A stretch of 64,000 nucleotides of DNA from Providencia burhodogranariea DSM 19968 (GCF_000314855.2 NZ_KB233224.1:206950-270949); one strand, 5' to 3'. Shown: positions 27,025 to 37,175, counted from the first letter of the stretch. The notes: generated by a model from the letters alone, not told the origin. Program-made: numbers and translations.

Positions 27025-27819
27025 ATGCAAAACAACGCAATGATACTGACAAAGCAGGAAAATGGGGTGCTCACCATCACATTGAATCGCCCTGATAAGC
27101 TCAACAGTTTCAATGATGAAATGCATCAACAACTCAGTGAGGCGCTAAAAATTGCTGAACGCGAAGATACCGTCCGTTGTTTAGTCATTACGGGATCAGG
27201 TCGTGGTTTTTGTGCGGGACAAGATCTCAATGATCGTAATGTCTCGATCGGCACAGAAACACCTGATTTAGGCTATTCCGTCGAGACTTTTTATAATCCT
27301 TTAATTCGCAGGCTAATTGCCTTGCCTAAACCCATTATATGCTCAGTAAATGGCGTTGCCGCAGGTGCTGGTGCTGCTATTGCTTTAGCGGGCGATATTG
27401 TTATTGCTGCCAAAAATGCCAATTTTATTCAATCTTTTTGCCGCTTAGGGCTCGTTCCTGACTCCGGAGGTAGCTGGTTTTTACCTCAATTAGCAGGGCA
27501 TGCGAGAGCCATGGGGATGGCATTACTGGGTGATAAAATCAGCGCAGAACAAGCCTTACAGTGGGGCATGATCTGGCAAGTGACCGAAAGTGACGCATTA
27601 GCCTCAACCGTTAATACATTAGCTCAGCACCTAGCGACTCAGCCAACCTATGGTTTGGGGCTAATTAAGAAAGCTATCTACAGTGCTGCAACCAATACAT
27701 TAGATGAACAACTCGATCTTGAATGCGATTTACAGCGACTTGGCGGACGCAGTGAAGACTACCGCGAAGGTGTTGATGCTTTTTTGAATAAACGCGAACC
27801 CAAGTTCAAAGGACGCTAA
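27025..27819 (+). CDS. paaG: Ring-1,2-epoxyphenylacetyl-CoA isomerase PaaG
   Basis: 264 aa (E. coli 262), crotonase fold. Unlike PaaF it lacks the first hydratase Glu (AAGAGAAIALAGD) and has Asp in GLVPDSGGSWFLPQ, the pattern of isomerases. It converts the epoxide to oxepin-CoA and also shifts double bonds later. The ATG at 27025 follows the paaF stop, and its AGGA ribosome site lies inside paaF, so translation is coupled. Confidence 0.94.
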   Translation: MQNNAMILTKQENGVLTITLNRPDKLNSFNDEMHQQLSEALKIAEREDTVRCLVITGSGRGFCAGQDLNDRNVSIGTETPDLGYSVETFYNPLIRRLIALPKPIICSVNGVAAGAGAAIALAGDIVIAAKNANFIQSFCRLGLVPDSGGSWFLPQLAGHARAMGMALLGDKISAEQALQWGMIWQVTESDALASTVNTLAQHLATQPTYGLGLIKKAIYSAATNTLDEQLDLECDLQRLGGRSEDYREGVDAFLNKREPKFKGR

Positions 27820-27820
27820 C

Positions 27821-29359
27821 ATGACCTCCACTTTCAAAACAGTTGCCGTTATTGGTGCGGGTACAATGGGAGTCGGCATAGCGCAAGTTGCAGCGAGTGC
27901 TGGCCATACAGTGCTCCTGTTTGATATCAATAAACAAGCGCTTGAAAAAGCAAAAATATCCTTGAATGAACGGCTTTATCGACGTGTTCAGCAAGGTAAG
28001 GTTGGTGCCCAATCAACAAACGAACTACTAGCACGCATCACGCTTGTTTATACTCTTACCGAGTTGGCTCCAGCCCAATTAGTCATTGAAGCTGTCGCTG
28101 AAAAATTAGCCGTAAAACAAGCGATTTTTGGCGAACTTGAACGTATTTGCCTACAAGATACCCTATTTGCTAGCAACACTTCCTCATTATCCATCACAGC
28201 AATAGCTAGCCAATTAAAGTACCCTGAGCGCCTTGCTGGCCTGCATTTTTTCAACCCAGCCCCTGTGATGAAACTCGTCGAGGTGATCCATGGGCGAGAA
28301 ACAACCGATGCTGTGATTGAACAGCTAAAAACACTCACTTTGTCTTGGGGGAAAATTCCCGTTATCTGCCGCTCAACACCCGGTTTTATTGTTAACCGAG
28401 TCGCAAGGCCTTTCTATGCAGAAACACTGCGTGCGCTTGAAGAAAAAATTGCTGATCCTGCAACACTCGACAGTGTTTTGCGTGATGCTGGCGGTTTCTC
28501 CATGGGGCCATTACAACTCACTGACCTTATTGGCCATGATGTTAATTACGCGGTGACCAACTCGATTTTTCAGGCTTCTGGTTATGACCCTCGTTTTCAA
28601 ACTTCATTTGAGCAACTGGAACTCGTTCAAGCTGGACATTTAGGGCGAAAAACAGGTTGTGGCTTTTATCATTACGGTGAAAACAAAACGCTGTCGAGTG
28701 CCAAAATTGCAGAAAAAGTGATTCTAAACAACCCTCTGGTCGTAACTGCTCGAGGCGATTGGCAAACTTTTCCTGAATTCGCACAACTATTACGGCAAAA
28801 CGAGATCCTTCTCGAAGAATCTAAATCAGATTGCCTGAGTATTCCGACACTTCTAATTGATAATGTTATTGTTATGTTAACGAACGGAGAGCTCTCTTCA
28901 GTATTGGCACAGAGGCTAAACCAAAGTGTTGTTCAATTTGATTTATCGGCTGATTATGCTCAAGCAACCATCATTGCTATCAGCTGCGCCATGCAAAATA
29001 GTCATCAAGACAATCAAACTGTGATCGCCTTTTTTCAATCGCTAAACAAGGATGTGATTGTGTTACCCGACTATCCCGGCCTATTAACTTTGCGTACGGT
29101 TGCCATGTTGTGCAATGAAGCATTGGATGTCGTGAACAAAGGCATTGCCAGTCCAGAGGATACCGATAATGCCATGCGCTATGGCGTTAACTATCCCAAA
29201 GGCCCGCTCACTTGGGGTAAGCAAATTGGTTGGCAAAATATTCTTAATACCCTTGAACAGTTAACCTTGTTTTATGCAGATGGCCGTTATCGAGCAAACC
29301 CACTGTTACGGCAGCTTGCTGCCGGTTACCTCTCATTACCCAACAAGGAGTTGCAATGA
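27821..29359 (+). CDS. paaH: 3-hydroxyadipyl-CoA dehydrogenase PaaH
   Basis: 512 aa, longer than the 475 of E. coli. The N-terminal Rossmann domain has AVIGAGTMGVGIAQVAASAG. The first C-terminal domain holds the catalytic His in AGLHFFNPAPVMKLVEVI and the Asn of GFIVNRVARPF. A second HCDH-type C-terminal domain ends near residue 500 (AMRYGVNYPKGPLTWG). It oxidises 3-hydroxyadipyl-CoA with NAD+. It starts 1 bp after paaG and overlaps paaI by 4 bp. The extra length lies in the linker between the two C-terminal domains. Confidence 0.94.
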   Translation: MTSTFKTVAVIGAGTMGVGIAQVAASAGHTVLLFDINKQALEKAKISLNERLYRRVQQGKVGAQSTNELLARITLVYTLTELAPAQLVIEAVAEKLAVKQAIFGELERICLQDTLFASNTSSLSITAIASQLKYPERLAGLHFFNPAPVMKLVEVIHGRETTDAVIEQLKTLTLSWGKIPVICRSTPGFIVNRVARPFYAETLRALEEKIADPATLDSVLRDAGGFSMGPLQLTDLIGHDVNYAVTNSIFQASGYDPRFQTSFEQLELVQAGHLGRKTGCGFYHYGENKTLSSAKIAEKVILNNPLVVTARGDWQTFPEFAQLLRQNEILLEESKSDCLSIPTLLIDNVIVMLTNGELSSVLAQRLNQSVVQFDLSADYAQATIIAISCAMQNSHQDNQTVIAFFQSLNKDVIVLPDYPGLLTLRTVAMLCNEALDVVNKGIASPEDTDNAMRYGVNYPKGPLTWGKQIGWQNILNTLEQLTLFYADGRYRANPLLRQLAAGYLSLPNKELQ

Positions 29360-29796
29360 GCACACAAACGCAAATCACGCTGGCTCAGCAATCTGCACAA
29401 ATCATGTATCAGGATGATGCCTGTGCCAAAGCAATGGGTATGGTGATTGAAATGGTGACCGAAGGGATAGCCCAAATCTCAATGAAAGTGACACCACAAA
29501 TGCTAAATGGCCATAAGACTTGCCATGGTGGACAACTGTTTAGCCTTGCTGATACCACATTTGCTTATGCCTGTAATAGTCATGGCCTTGCAGCCGTCGC
29601 CTCAAGTTGCTCTATTGATTTTATACGGCCTAGCTTTGAGGGTGAACAGCTTACAGCTACAGCTCAAGTTAAGCATCAAGGCAAACGTACTGGCTTATAT
29701 GAAGTAGAAATTATTAATCAAGAAGGCAAAATCGTTGCTTGGTTTTATGGCCGCGCGCATCGCCTAGGTCATCGTTTAACAGGGGAAATATCATGA
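29356..29796 (+). CDS. paaI: Hydroxyphenylacetyl-CoA thioesterase PaaI
   Basis: 146 aa (E. coli 140), hot-dog fold. The active-site segment CHGGQLFSLADTTFAYACNS contains the catalytic Asp. It hydrolyses ring-hydroxylated phenylacetyl-CoA side products and so frees trapped CoA. It overlaps paaH and paaJ by 4 bp on each side (ATGA), which indicates tight translational coupling. Confidence 0.95.
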   Translation: MSTQTQITLAQQSAQIMYQDDACAKAMGMVIEMVTEGIAQISMKVTPQMLNGHKTCHGGQLFSLADTTFAYACNSHGLAAVASSCSIDFIRPSFEGEQLTATAQVKHQGKRTGLYEVEIINQEGKIVAWFYGRAHRLGHRLTGEIS

Positions 29797-30995
29797 GAGA
29801 AGCCTTTATTTGTGATGGTATCAGAACTCCAATCGGCCGTTATGGTGGCTCACTTTCTTCTTTACGCCCTGATGATCTCGCCGTTATTCCCTTAAAAGCG
29901 CTGATGGAAAGGCACCCTCAATTGGACTGGTCACTAACCGATGACATTATCCTTGGCTGTGCGAATCAAGCCGGCGAAGATAACCGCAATGTCGCGCGTA
30001 TGGCAGGTTTATTAGCAGGGCTTCCTTTATCTGTTTCTGGAACCACAATCAACCGCCTCTGTGGTTCAGGTTTAGATGCGATTGCTCTTGCGTCTAGAAG
30101 CATCAAGGCTGGAGAAGCTGGGCTAATGATTGCCGGAGGAGTTGAATCAATGAGCCGAGCGCCCTTTGTGATGGGTAAAACGGATTCCGCCTTTTCACGG
30201 CAATCCCAGCTATTTGATACCACCATTGGCTGGCGTTTTATCAATCCACTAATGGAAGAGCAGTTTTCTACGGATTCGATGCCTGAAACAGCCGAAAACG
30301 TAGCTCAGGAATATCATGTTAGCCGAGCAGATCAAGATACCTTTGCATTACGCAGCCAACAACGTACTGAGCGAGCACGTAAAGACGGTATTTTTGCACA
30401 AGAGATTATTCCTATCACCATCAAACATCGTAAAGGTAATGTGCTTGTCACTGAAGATGAACACCCGCGGCCAGAAACCACATGGGAACAACTACAAAAG
30501 CTAAAAGCGCCCTTTCGTGAAAATGGCTCAGTCACTGCGGGTAATGCATCTGGTGTCAATGATGGTGCAGCGGCATTAATTATCGCCTCACAAGAAATCG
30601 CAAAAGCTCAAGGATTAACCCCAAAAGCACGTATTATTGCCTCTGCAACTTGTGGCGTTGAGCCACGGCTCATGGGACTCGGCCCCTTACCAGCTATTCG
30701 AAAAGTTCTCAAAATGGCACAGTTGACCATAGAGCAAATGGATGTGATTGAGCTAAACGAAGCTTTTGCCGCTCAAGCACTCGCGGTTCTCCGAGAACTC
30801 GGCCTATCTGATGATGCCCCTCAAATTAACCCAAATGGTGGAGCCATTTCATTAGGTCATCCTCTTGGCATGAGTGGCGCAAGGCTAGCCATCGCTGCGA
30901 CCAATCAGTTACATCGCCAACAAGGGCGTTATGCCCTATGCACCATGTGTATAGGTGTCGGGCAAGGAATTGCCATGATTATTGAACGTGTTTAA
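29793..30995 (+). CDS. paaJ: 3-oxoadipyl-CoA/3-oxo-5,6-dehydrosuberyl-CoA thiolase PaaJ
   Basis: 400 aa (E. coli 401). Thiolase catalytic residues are visible: Cys in NRLCGSGLDAI, His in GGAISLGHPLGMSGAR and Cys in CTMCIGVGQG. It cleaves both 3-oxoacyl-CoA intermediates, ending at acetyl-CoA and succinyl-CoA. The ATG at 29793 overlaps the paaI stop. It is the last gene of the contiguous run; the next, paaK, is separated by 228 bp. Confidence 0.95.
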   Translation: MREAFICDGIRTPIGRYGGSLSSLRPDDLAVIPLKALMERHPQLDWSLTDDIILGCANQAGEDNRNVARMAGLLAGLPLSVSGTTINRLCGSGLDAIALASRSIKAGEAGLMIAGGVESMSRAPFVMGKTDSAFSRQSQLFDTTIGWRFINPLMEEQFSTDSMPETAENVAQEYHVSRADQDTFALRSQQRTERARKDGIFAQEIIPITIKHRKGNVLVTEDEHPRPETTWEQLQKLKAPFRENGSVTAGNASGVNDGAAALIIASQEIAKAQGLTPKARIIASATCGVEPRLMGLGPLPAIRKVLKMAQLTIEQMDVIELNEAFAAQALAVLRELGLSDDAPQINPNGGAISLGHPLGMSGARLAIAATNQLHRQQGRYALCTMCIGVGQGIAMIIERV

Positions 30996-31132
30996 AAAAA
31001 TAAATACACCTCAAATTCTCCGCAGGATAGCTTGGAGAATAAAGGGAATAAATATAAAAAACGGCCTGATACCCTACACCTGCTCAGGCTAATAGATGAC
31101 TCACTTTAAACCATTGATTTAAAGATAATTTA

Positions 31133-31207
31133 TATACCTAAATAATTCGAGCGTGGCTAGGAGCCATAAGTATAGTCAACGCAATCACTCGAAATATCAC
31201 GGGTATA
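31133..31207. repeat. 75-bp dispersed palindromic element upstream of paaK
   Basis: The left end TATACCTAAATAATTCGAG and right end CTCGAAATATCACGGGTATA are imperfect inverted repeats of each other. Related ends are found at 33674, 44124-44258 and 57293. It separates paaJ from paaK and ends 17 bp before the paaK start, so it may supply a promoter, an mRNA hairpin or an attenuator. Confidence 0.55.
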
Positions 31208-31223
31208 ATGAGGAACTGCAATT

Positions 31224-32522
31224 ATGAGCATAATTGATCCAATCGAATTCGCATCTCGTGATGAAATCGAGGCATTACAGCTATCACGACTGAAGTGGAC
31301 ACTCACTCACGCCTATGAAAATGTACCAATGTATCGTAAAAAATTCGATGCTGTAGGCATTCACCCAGATGATTTTAAGCAACTCAGTGATATCGAAAAA
31401 TTTCCTTATACCACCAAGCAAGATTTACGCGAAAATTATCCCTTCGATACTTTCGCTGTTCCAATGGAGCAAATTACTCGCATTCATGCTTCTTCGGGTA
31501 CGACAGGCCGTCCAACTGTTGTTGGGTATACCCAGCAAGACATTGATAATTGGGCTGACTTAATTGCTCGCAGCCTGCGCTCTGCGGGAGCAACAAAAGG
31601 AGACAAAATCCATGTTGCGTATGGTTACGGGCTATTTACTGGCGGGCTGGGCGCACATTATGGCGCTGAACGCCTTGGTGCTGCGGTTATTCCCATGTCA
31701 GGTGGCCAGACCGAAAAACAAGCCCAGTTGATTGCTGATTTCAAACCTGATGTCATCATGGTTACGCCATCTTATTGCCTTAGCATTATTGATGAACTTG
31801 AAAAAATCATGGGTGGAGATGCTAGCAAGTGCTCACTTCGGTTAGGGGTATTTGGTGCTGAGCCTTGGACAGAAGCACTCAGAAGCGAGATTGAAACTCG
31901 TTTGGGTATCAAAGCATTAGATATCTATGGCTTGTCGGAAATTATGGGACCCGGTGTCGCCATGGAGTGTGCTGATGCAGGTGAAAGTGGGCCAACCATC
32001 TGGGAAGATCACTTTTATCCTGAAATTATCTCACCAAATACACTCCAAACACTCTCATCAGGTGATAAAGGTGAGTTAGTGTTCACTACGCTAACAAAAG
32101 AGGCTATGCCTGTTATCCGCTATCGTACACGCGATTTAACTCACCTAATGCCAGGTGTAAATCGTCATATGCGCCGCATTGGAAAAATTACGGGTCGTTC
32201 TGATGACATGATGATTATTCGTGGTGTTAATGTCTTCCCATCACAAATAGAAGAGCAAATCATGCAATTCAACGAGCTTTCTCCACACTACCAACTCGAA
32301 ATCAGCCGTAATGGCAACATGGATAGCTTAGCGATCCGTGTTGAATTAAAGCAACCGGAAATACTTACTTATGATGAGCGCTGTAATATCTGCCATAACC
32401 TCAAACATCGTATCAAATCGATGGTTGGTGTTAGCACACGTATTAGTATCGTCAATTGTGGTGATATTCCTCGCTCACAAGGTAAAGCGGCTAGAGTGGT
32501 AGATACTAGAATTACCATATAA
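31224..32522 (+). CDS. paaK: Phenylacetate-CoA ligase PaaK
   Basis: 432 aa (E. coli 437). It activates phenylacetate to phenylacetyl-CoA with ATP, the entry step. The P-loop is IHASSGTTGRPTVVGYT and the adenylate motif is YGLSEIMGPG. The C-terminal hinge has TGRSDDMMIIRGVNVFPSQI. GAGGAACTGC precedes the ATG. The 228-bp gap and palindromic element suggest it can be transcribed apart from paaA-J. Confidence 0.96.
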   Translation: MSIIDPIEFASRDEIEALQLSRLKWTLTHAYENVPMYRKKFDAVGIHPDDFKQLSDIEKFPYTTKQDLRENYPFDTFAVPMEQITRIHASSGTTGRPTVVGYTQQDIDNWADLIARSLRSAGATKGDKIHVAYGYGLFTGGLGAHYGAERLGAAVIPMSGGQTEKQAQLIADFKPDVIMVTPSYCLSIIDELEKIMGGDASKCSLRLGVFGAEPWTEALRSEIETRLGIKALDIYGLSEIMGPGVAMECADAGESGPTIWEDHFYPEIISPNTLQTLSSGDKGELVFTTLTKEAMPVIRYRTRDLTHLMPGVNRHMRRIGKITGRSDDMMIIRGVNVFPSQIEEQIMQFNELSPHYQLEISRNGNMDSLAIRVELKQPEILTYDERCNICHNLKHRIKSMVGVSTRISIVNCGDIPRSQGKAARVVDTRITI

Positions 32523-32683
32523 AACATAAAATTAAGGCACACAATCCGCTATTTAGATAAGTATGCCTTAATCACTGACTTCTTTTAAAGTCTCATTTTG
32601 AAATGCAAATGGAAGACAACATCTATGTTTATGTCTACTATTTATGAATATATTTGATACAGAAATTTGCCAGGCAATAAAAA

Positions 32684-33622
32684 ATGGAAACAAAACTCAG
32701 TCAATTTATTCAACATGCGCTAGACAGCCAGCCAATCAGTGGAACCTCTCTGATTATTTCACTCTATGGCGATGCCTTTCAGTACCGAGGCGGCGAAGTT
32801 TGGCTTGGTAGTCTGACTAATTTGTTAGAACCAATGGGATTTAGCGACCGTTTTGTACGCACCTCGGTATTTCGTTTGCAGAAGGAAGGCTGGCTGGATA
32901 TTGAAAAAATTGGCCGCCGCAGCTATTACCGCATATCCGAGCGTGGGCAAAATCAATTTCGCCATGCAGAAAGTAAAATTTATCAAAGTGAGCAATCAAA
33001 ATGGGACGGCAAATGGGACTTATTGCTACTTGAAGCCGCAGATAAAGATGAGAAAGTTAGGCTAAAAAAAGAACTCAGCTGGCTAGGGTTTGGTCAATTT
33101 AATGCCTCATTAATGGCCGCTCCCAGCAACGCACAAAGTGATATTCCTTCATTATTAAGTGAATTAAAAGCCGCAGAGTCGGTAGTCTATTTTCGAGCCG
33201 ATTATCCTTATAATCGCTCTGAAAAAAGTCTAAAAGAGCTCGTATCGAGCAGTTGGTCACTACAAGATGTTGCTGAACATTATCATCAGTTTATTGTGTT
33301 ATTCCGCCCACTGGCATTATTGCTAAAAGATTTATCAGATGAACAAATATCACCTGAACAATGTTTCCAGTTACGTTTATTGTTAATTCACTTTTATCGT
33401 CGGGTTGTTTTAAAAGACCCACTATTACCTGATGAACTTCTACCCGTACAGTGGGAAGGAGAGATAGCGAGGCATCTCTGTACCAATATCTATCAGCGCA
33501 TTGAGCAAGCAGCGACACGATATGTCAGTGAAATCTGTGAGACAACCGTGGGTGAATTACCCTACCCCTCAGCATATTACTTCCGACGCTTTGGCGGTGT
33601 TTTAAAAGAGATAGCTGCATAA
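32684..33622 (+). CDS. paaX: Transcriptional repressor PaaX
   Basis: 312 aa (E. coli 316). PaaX represses the paaA and paaZ promoters and is released by phenylacetyl-CoA. An N-terminal winged helix is seen in VRTSVFRLQKEGWLDIEKIG and RRSYYRISERG. The central and C-terminal PaaX domains follow, ending PYPSAYYFRRFGGVLKEI. It lies 161 bp after paaK and upstream of paaY. Confidence 0.95.
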   Translation: METKLSQFIQHALDSQPISGTSLIISLYGDAFQYRGGEVWLGSLTNLLEPMGFSDRFVRTSVFRLQKEGWLDIEKIGRRSYYRISERGQNQFRHAESKIYQSEQSKWDGKWDLLLLEAADKDEKVRLKKELSWLGFGQFNASLMAAPSNAQSDIPSLLSELKAAESVVYFRADYPYNRSEKSLKELVSSSWSLQDVAEHYHQFIVLFRPLALLLKDLSDEQISPEQCFQLRLLLIHFYRRVVLKDPLLPDELLPVQWEGEIARHLCTNIYQRIEQAATRYVSEICETTVGELPYPSAYYFRRFGGVLKEIAA

Positions 33623-33673
33623 TAGATTTAATGACAGATATTTTACATAACTCAAATTATATTTAGAAAATAG

Positions 33674-33705
33674 CGATGCAACTTGGCGTATAACGGGTAT
33701 TTGAT
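33674..33705. repeat. Half copy of the dispersed element upstream of paaY
   Basis: GCAACTTGGCGTATAACGGG followed by TATT matches the right end of the elements at 31133 and 57293. A degenerate left end (AACTCAAATTATATTTAG) may precede it from about 33650. Confidence 0.4.
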
Positions 33706-33753
33706 GTTTTACGAATAAGTATCACGAATAAGTACTTTAAATGGAGTAATAAC

Positions 33754-34347
33754 ATGCCCTACTACCAAATAGATGGTATCACGCCGGTTGTCAGTCCTGA
33801 GAGTTTTGTACATCCAACTGCCGTGATTATTGGTGATGTGATCATTGGTAAACATGTTTATATTGGCCCCAATGCCAGTTTACGAGGTGATTTTGGTCGC
33901 TTAATCATTAAAGATGGTGCCAATGTTCAAGACAATTGTGTCATGCATGGTTTCCCACAGTACGACACTATTATTGAAGAAGATGGACATATTGGTCACG
34001 GAGCCATTTTACACGGCTGCCATATTAAGCGTAACGCTTTAGTTGGCATGAATAGTGTGATCATGGATGGCGCAATTATTGGTGAGAACTCAATTGTTGG
34101 CGCTTGTGCTTTTGTTAAAGCGGAAGCTGTTTTTGCAGATAATACACTGATTGTTGGTACACCCGCAAAAGCATTAAGAACACTCACAGAAAAAGAAATT
34201 GCATGGAAGAGTAGCGGTACACGCGATTATCAAACTTTAGTCATTCGTTGCCAGCAGAGCCTTAAAGAAGTCGAGCCTCTCACACAAGAAGAGCGAAACA
34301 GGCCAAAATTGGCATTTGATGGAATAATTCCCAAATCAGTGCTTTAG
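33754..34347 (+). CDS. paaY: PaaY, left-handed beta-helix thioesterase
   Basis: 197 aa (E. coli 196). The hexapeptide-repeat beta-helix is related to gamma-carbonic anhydrases, with metal-site histidines in [10 protein letters not shown] and [14 protein letters not shown]. PaaY hydrolyses CoA esters of pathway dead-end products. GGAGTAATAAC precedes the ATG. The last codons and stop lie inside the first copy of a 41-bp tandem repeat. Confidence 0.93.
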   Translation: MPYYQIDGITPVVSPESFVHPTAVIIGDVIIGKHVYIGPNASLRGDFGRLIIKDGANVQDNCVMHGFPQYDTIIEEDGHIGHGAILHGCHIKRNALVGMNSVIMDGAIIGENSIVGACAFVKAEAVFADNTLIVGTPAKALRTLTEKEIAWKSSGTRDYQTLVIRCQQSLKEVEPLTQEERNRPKLAFDGIIPKSVL

Positions 34348-34429
34348 TTAGTTTCATTGATTAAAGCACTCATATTTGAGTGCTTTAGTTAGTTTCATTG
34401 ATTAAAGCACTCATATTTGAGTGCTTTAA
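34338..34429. repeat. Tandem 41-bp duplication carrying a terminator
   Basis: Two exact 41-bp copies start at 34338 and 34379, and a third partial copy starts at 34420. Each copy contains TAAAGCACTC...GAGTGCTTTA, a 10-bp stem with a 6-nt loop, so the paaXY transcript meets two terminators in series. The first copy includes the paaY stop codon. Confidence 0.85.
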
Positions 34430-34646
34430 GTTCATGGATGCTAGAACTGTTAACCTTTCATGCTTATATTGCTTCTAGTAAAAATGAGTAAAATAAACGC
34501 TATTTGAATATGTTAATAAACTTTATTCTAAAAGCAACATTAGGAGCTCAATTAAAAGATATTTCACTTATTTACTTTGAATCCAAAATTACTCTTAAAG
34601 TTCAAATGTTCCTGATTAATAAATATCCTAACCATATTGATTTTAC

Positions 34647-36647
34647 TTACTGATACTTACGGTTGAAATCACCTACGGGCAGTGCAGGTGAAATCCAGTA
34701 CCCTTGTATGTAATGAATTCCGTTAGCCAGCAACCAATCACATTTTTCTTTTGAATCAACACCCTCTGCAATAATATCAATAGATAACGCAGTTCCAATA
34801 AGACCAATGACCCTAACTAACGAATTATCATCATGAATTTGATCGAGTAAACTTTTATCTATTTTGATTATATCAACAGGTAAATTATTTAAGTAATTTA
34901 GTCCCGCATAGCCAATACCAAAATCATCGAGGGCTATTTTAACACCCAGTTCACGTAATTCTTTTAATTGTTCTGCTGTTCGAATAATATTCGATATACA
35001 AGCAGTCTCTGTGATTTCTATATGTAACTTATTACCCGGTATCTCAAACTCAATTAATTTTTCTTTAATAGATGCAATGAACCCATCATGAGAAAGCTGA
35101 ACTCCAGATACATTAAGTGAGATTGGGATATCAATGCCTAAAATACGCCAATTTGATAGTACTTTTAAAGACTGCATTAATACCCAGTCTCCGAGAGGAA
35201 CTATTCCGCCCATTTCTTCTGCTAAAGGAATGAAATCAGCTGGTGAATTAATGTTACCGTTATCTGTCGTCCAACGAACAAGAGCTTCTGCGCCACTGAG
35301 TTTATTTGTCCTAATATCTACTTGTGGTTGTAAATATAAGGAAAACTCACCATTTTCAAGTGCTTTCACAATTTGAGCTTCTTGGACTAATCGTTCTTTT
35401 GCTTTATCTGTTAGGCTTGGTTCAAAGAAAACTATCTGATTTTTACCTTCACGCATCGCCATATTAATAGCCGATGTTGCTTGTGCAATCATATCTTCTG
35501 CAAATATTTGGGACTCAGTGACTGTTTCTACATTATTTTTTTGATAAGAAATACCAATTCGGGCTATTGAGCGTAATGTCATCTCTTGAACAGAAACAAC
35601 ATCAGTTACAACAGACATCAAATTTTGGGCAATACGCATAACTTGATAAGGATTATCAGTTTCACGTAATAAAACGATAAAACGATCAGGTGCTATTTGC
35701 CCTAAGAGATCGGTTTGTTCTATTCCAGATTTCATTCTAGTCACTAACTTTCTAATTAATATTTGTTGCTGTTCTGCATTTAAAACGCCAATTGTTTCTT
35801 GTAACGTTTCAACGACAATAATAATCAGCCCAGTTGAGGAACCATAAGATGATAATAAATATTGCTCAAATACGGGTTGAAACAAAGTCATATTTGGTAG
35901 TAATGAAATCGGGTCATGCGTCGATAGCTGGCTAATAGACTTTTTCGCTTTTTGTAACGCTCTTTGATTATCATTATAGCTTCGAACCAACATACTTAGC
36001 TCATCATGCTCATCTTCAAATGATAATGTTAGTTGATGAAATTTATCATCATTTTGAGGCACCCCTTTAAGCTGGTATGTTAATGATTTTAAAGGTGCAA
36101 TTATTCTTTTCTTTAACTGCCAACTTAGGCAAAAAATTAATATAGCAGATAAAATAGTATAGCTTAAAAATAATGAAATAAACCTAATCCAAAATAACTG
36201 ATAGGCATGCATAGTATTTGTATATAACGTTATATACCCAATAACTTGTTTTTTACCTTCAACCGGAGATGAATATATAGGTGTTCTTTTTAAAATTTGA
36301 ATATCGATTATTTTTGAATACCATTCTGTATAGTTATGAAGATATAAAGAGTACTTAACATTATTTTTATTATTTTTATTATCAATAAATTCTAATTTTT
36401 CTATCTCAGTAATATTGACTAAGTCATCTAGTAATGAATTGATTTTTTTATCATTATTGCTTTCTATCGCTTCTGAGAGAATAGGAACTGCAAGAAATGA
36501 GATATTCTCTAGATTTTTGGTATAGATAGTTTTTCTTTGTTCTACAAAGAGATAGAATTGAACTATCGTAAAAAGACAGATCAAAACTGACGAAGCAATC
36601 GACATAATAACAATATACTTTCTAGTCAGAGATCGACGGACTCGCAA
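34647..36647 (-). CDS. pdeK: c-di-GMP phosphodiesterase PdeK (TM-HAMP-degenerate GGDEF-EAL)
   Basis: 666 aa (E. coli YhjK/PdeK about 650). It has two membrane helices (about 10-33 and 155-175) flanking a periplasmic sensor and then a HAMP-like segment. The GGDEF domain has lost its signature (IAPDRFIVLL in its place). The EAL domain is intact: GAEALVRW, ETACIS, ALDDFGIGYAGL and IIAEGVDSKEK. It should hydrolyse c-di-GMP and lower cellulose output. I accept a TTG start at 36647 because AGGAG lies just upstream; the next Met is inside the first membrane helix. It lies downstream of bcsC, as in E. coli. Confidence 0.85.
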   Translation of the reverse strand: MRVRRSLTRKYIVIMSIASSVLICLFTIVQFYLFVEQRKTIYTKNLENISFLAVPILSEAIESNNDKKINSLLDDLVNITEIEKLEFIDNKNNKNNVKYSLYLHNYTEWYSKIIDIQILKRTPIYSSPVEGKKQVIGYITLYTNTMHAYQLFWIRFISLFLSYTILSAILIFCLSWQLKKRIIAPLKSLTYQLKGVPQNDDKFHQLTLSFEDEHDELSMLVRSYNDNQRALQKAKKSISQLSTHDPISLLPNMTLFQPVFEQYLLSSYGSSTGLIIIVVETLQETIGVLNAEQQQILIRKLVTRMKSGIEQTDLLGQIAPDRFIVLLRETDNPYQVMRIAQNLMSVVTDVVSVQEMTLRSIARIGISYQKNNVETVTESQIFAEDMIAQATSAINMAMREGKNQIVFFEPSLTDKAKERLVQEAQIVKALENGEFSLYLQPQVDIRTNKLSGAEALVRWTTDNGNINSPADFIPLAEEMGGIVPLGDWVLMQSLKVLSNWRILGIDIPISLNVSGVQLSHDGFIASIKEKLIEFEIPGNKLHIEITETACISNIIRTAEQLKELRELGVKIALDDFGIGYAGLNYLNNLPVDIIKIDKSLLDQIHDDNSLVRVIGLIGTALSIDIIAEGVDSKEKCDWLLANGIHYIQGYWISPALPVGDFNRKYQ

Positions 36648-37175
36648 ATTTAGCTCCTAAATGCAACATAATTTACTAAAATAACAGATACCAGTTAAGG
36701 AGTATCCGTATTTTACAATAAAGCAACGCTTTCATCGTAGACTAAATGTAAAAAATTAACAATATAATCAATCTCATATATTACGTAAGAATTCAAAAAT
36801 AATCTCACTTTGTTTGTCAATGCATCATTGCATATCCATTTCTAAAAAATATAGTATAAAGAAGATCCAATAATAAAATTATCAATATTAGTCTCTTTTT
36901 TTATTTTCTTGCCTGTATATACTTAACGAAAATTTCAACTCTTAATGTAATGCCATTTCAAGTAAAACTTATTGATATTAAAGATAAAATTACTTACAAC
37001 TACATTTTAAGTAATTATTATATATATAATATTAAAAATAATTCGAGTTGATTTAAGTCGAATGGAAAATCATCTAACAATTAATGTTAATTATATGATT
37101 AAATTAGAAAAAATAATGACCTATCTTAACAACCCCTACCATATTATTTGATATATGGTAGGGATAAATTGTTCA
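36648..37175. other. Intergenic stretch between bcsC and pdeK
   Basis: 528 bp, very AT-rich. It holds a hairpin just after bcsC (see 37134-37163) and, near 37034-37056, an ATTCGAGTT...AAGTCGAAT inverted repeat resembling the left end of the dispersed element. The pdeK promoter should lie here. No ORF is seen. Confidence 0.5.
37134..37163 (-). terminator. Probable bcs operon terminator
   Basis: An 11-bp perfect stem CCCTACCATAT with its complement and 8-nt loop lies just after the bcsC stop. The following - strand tail (GTTGTTAAG) is only moderately T-rich. Confidence 0.5.

Noticed and set aside
34647-36647. PdeK as a dual cyclase/phosphodiesterase
   Set aside because: The GGDEF signature is lost (IAPDRF at its place), so cyclase activity is unlikely; only EAL is intact.
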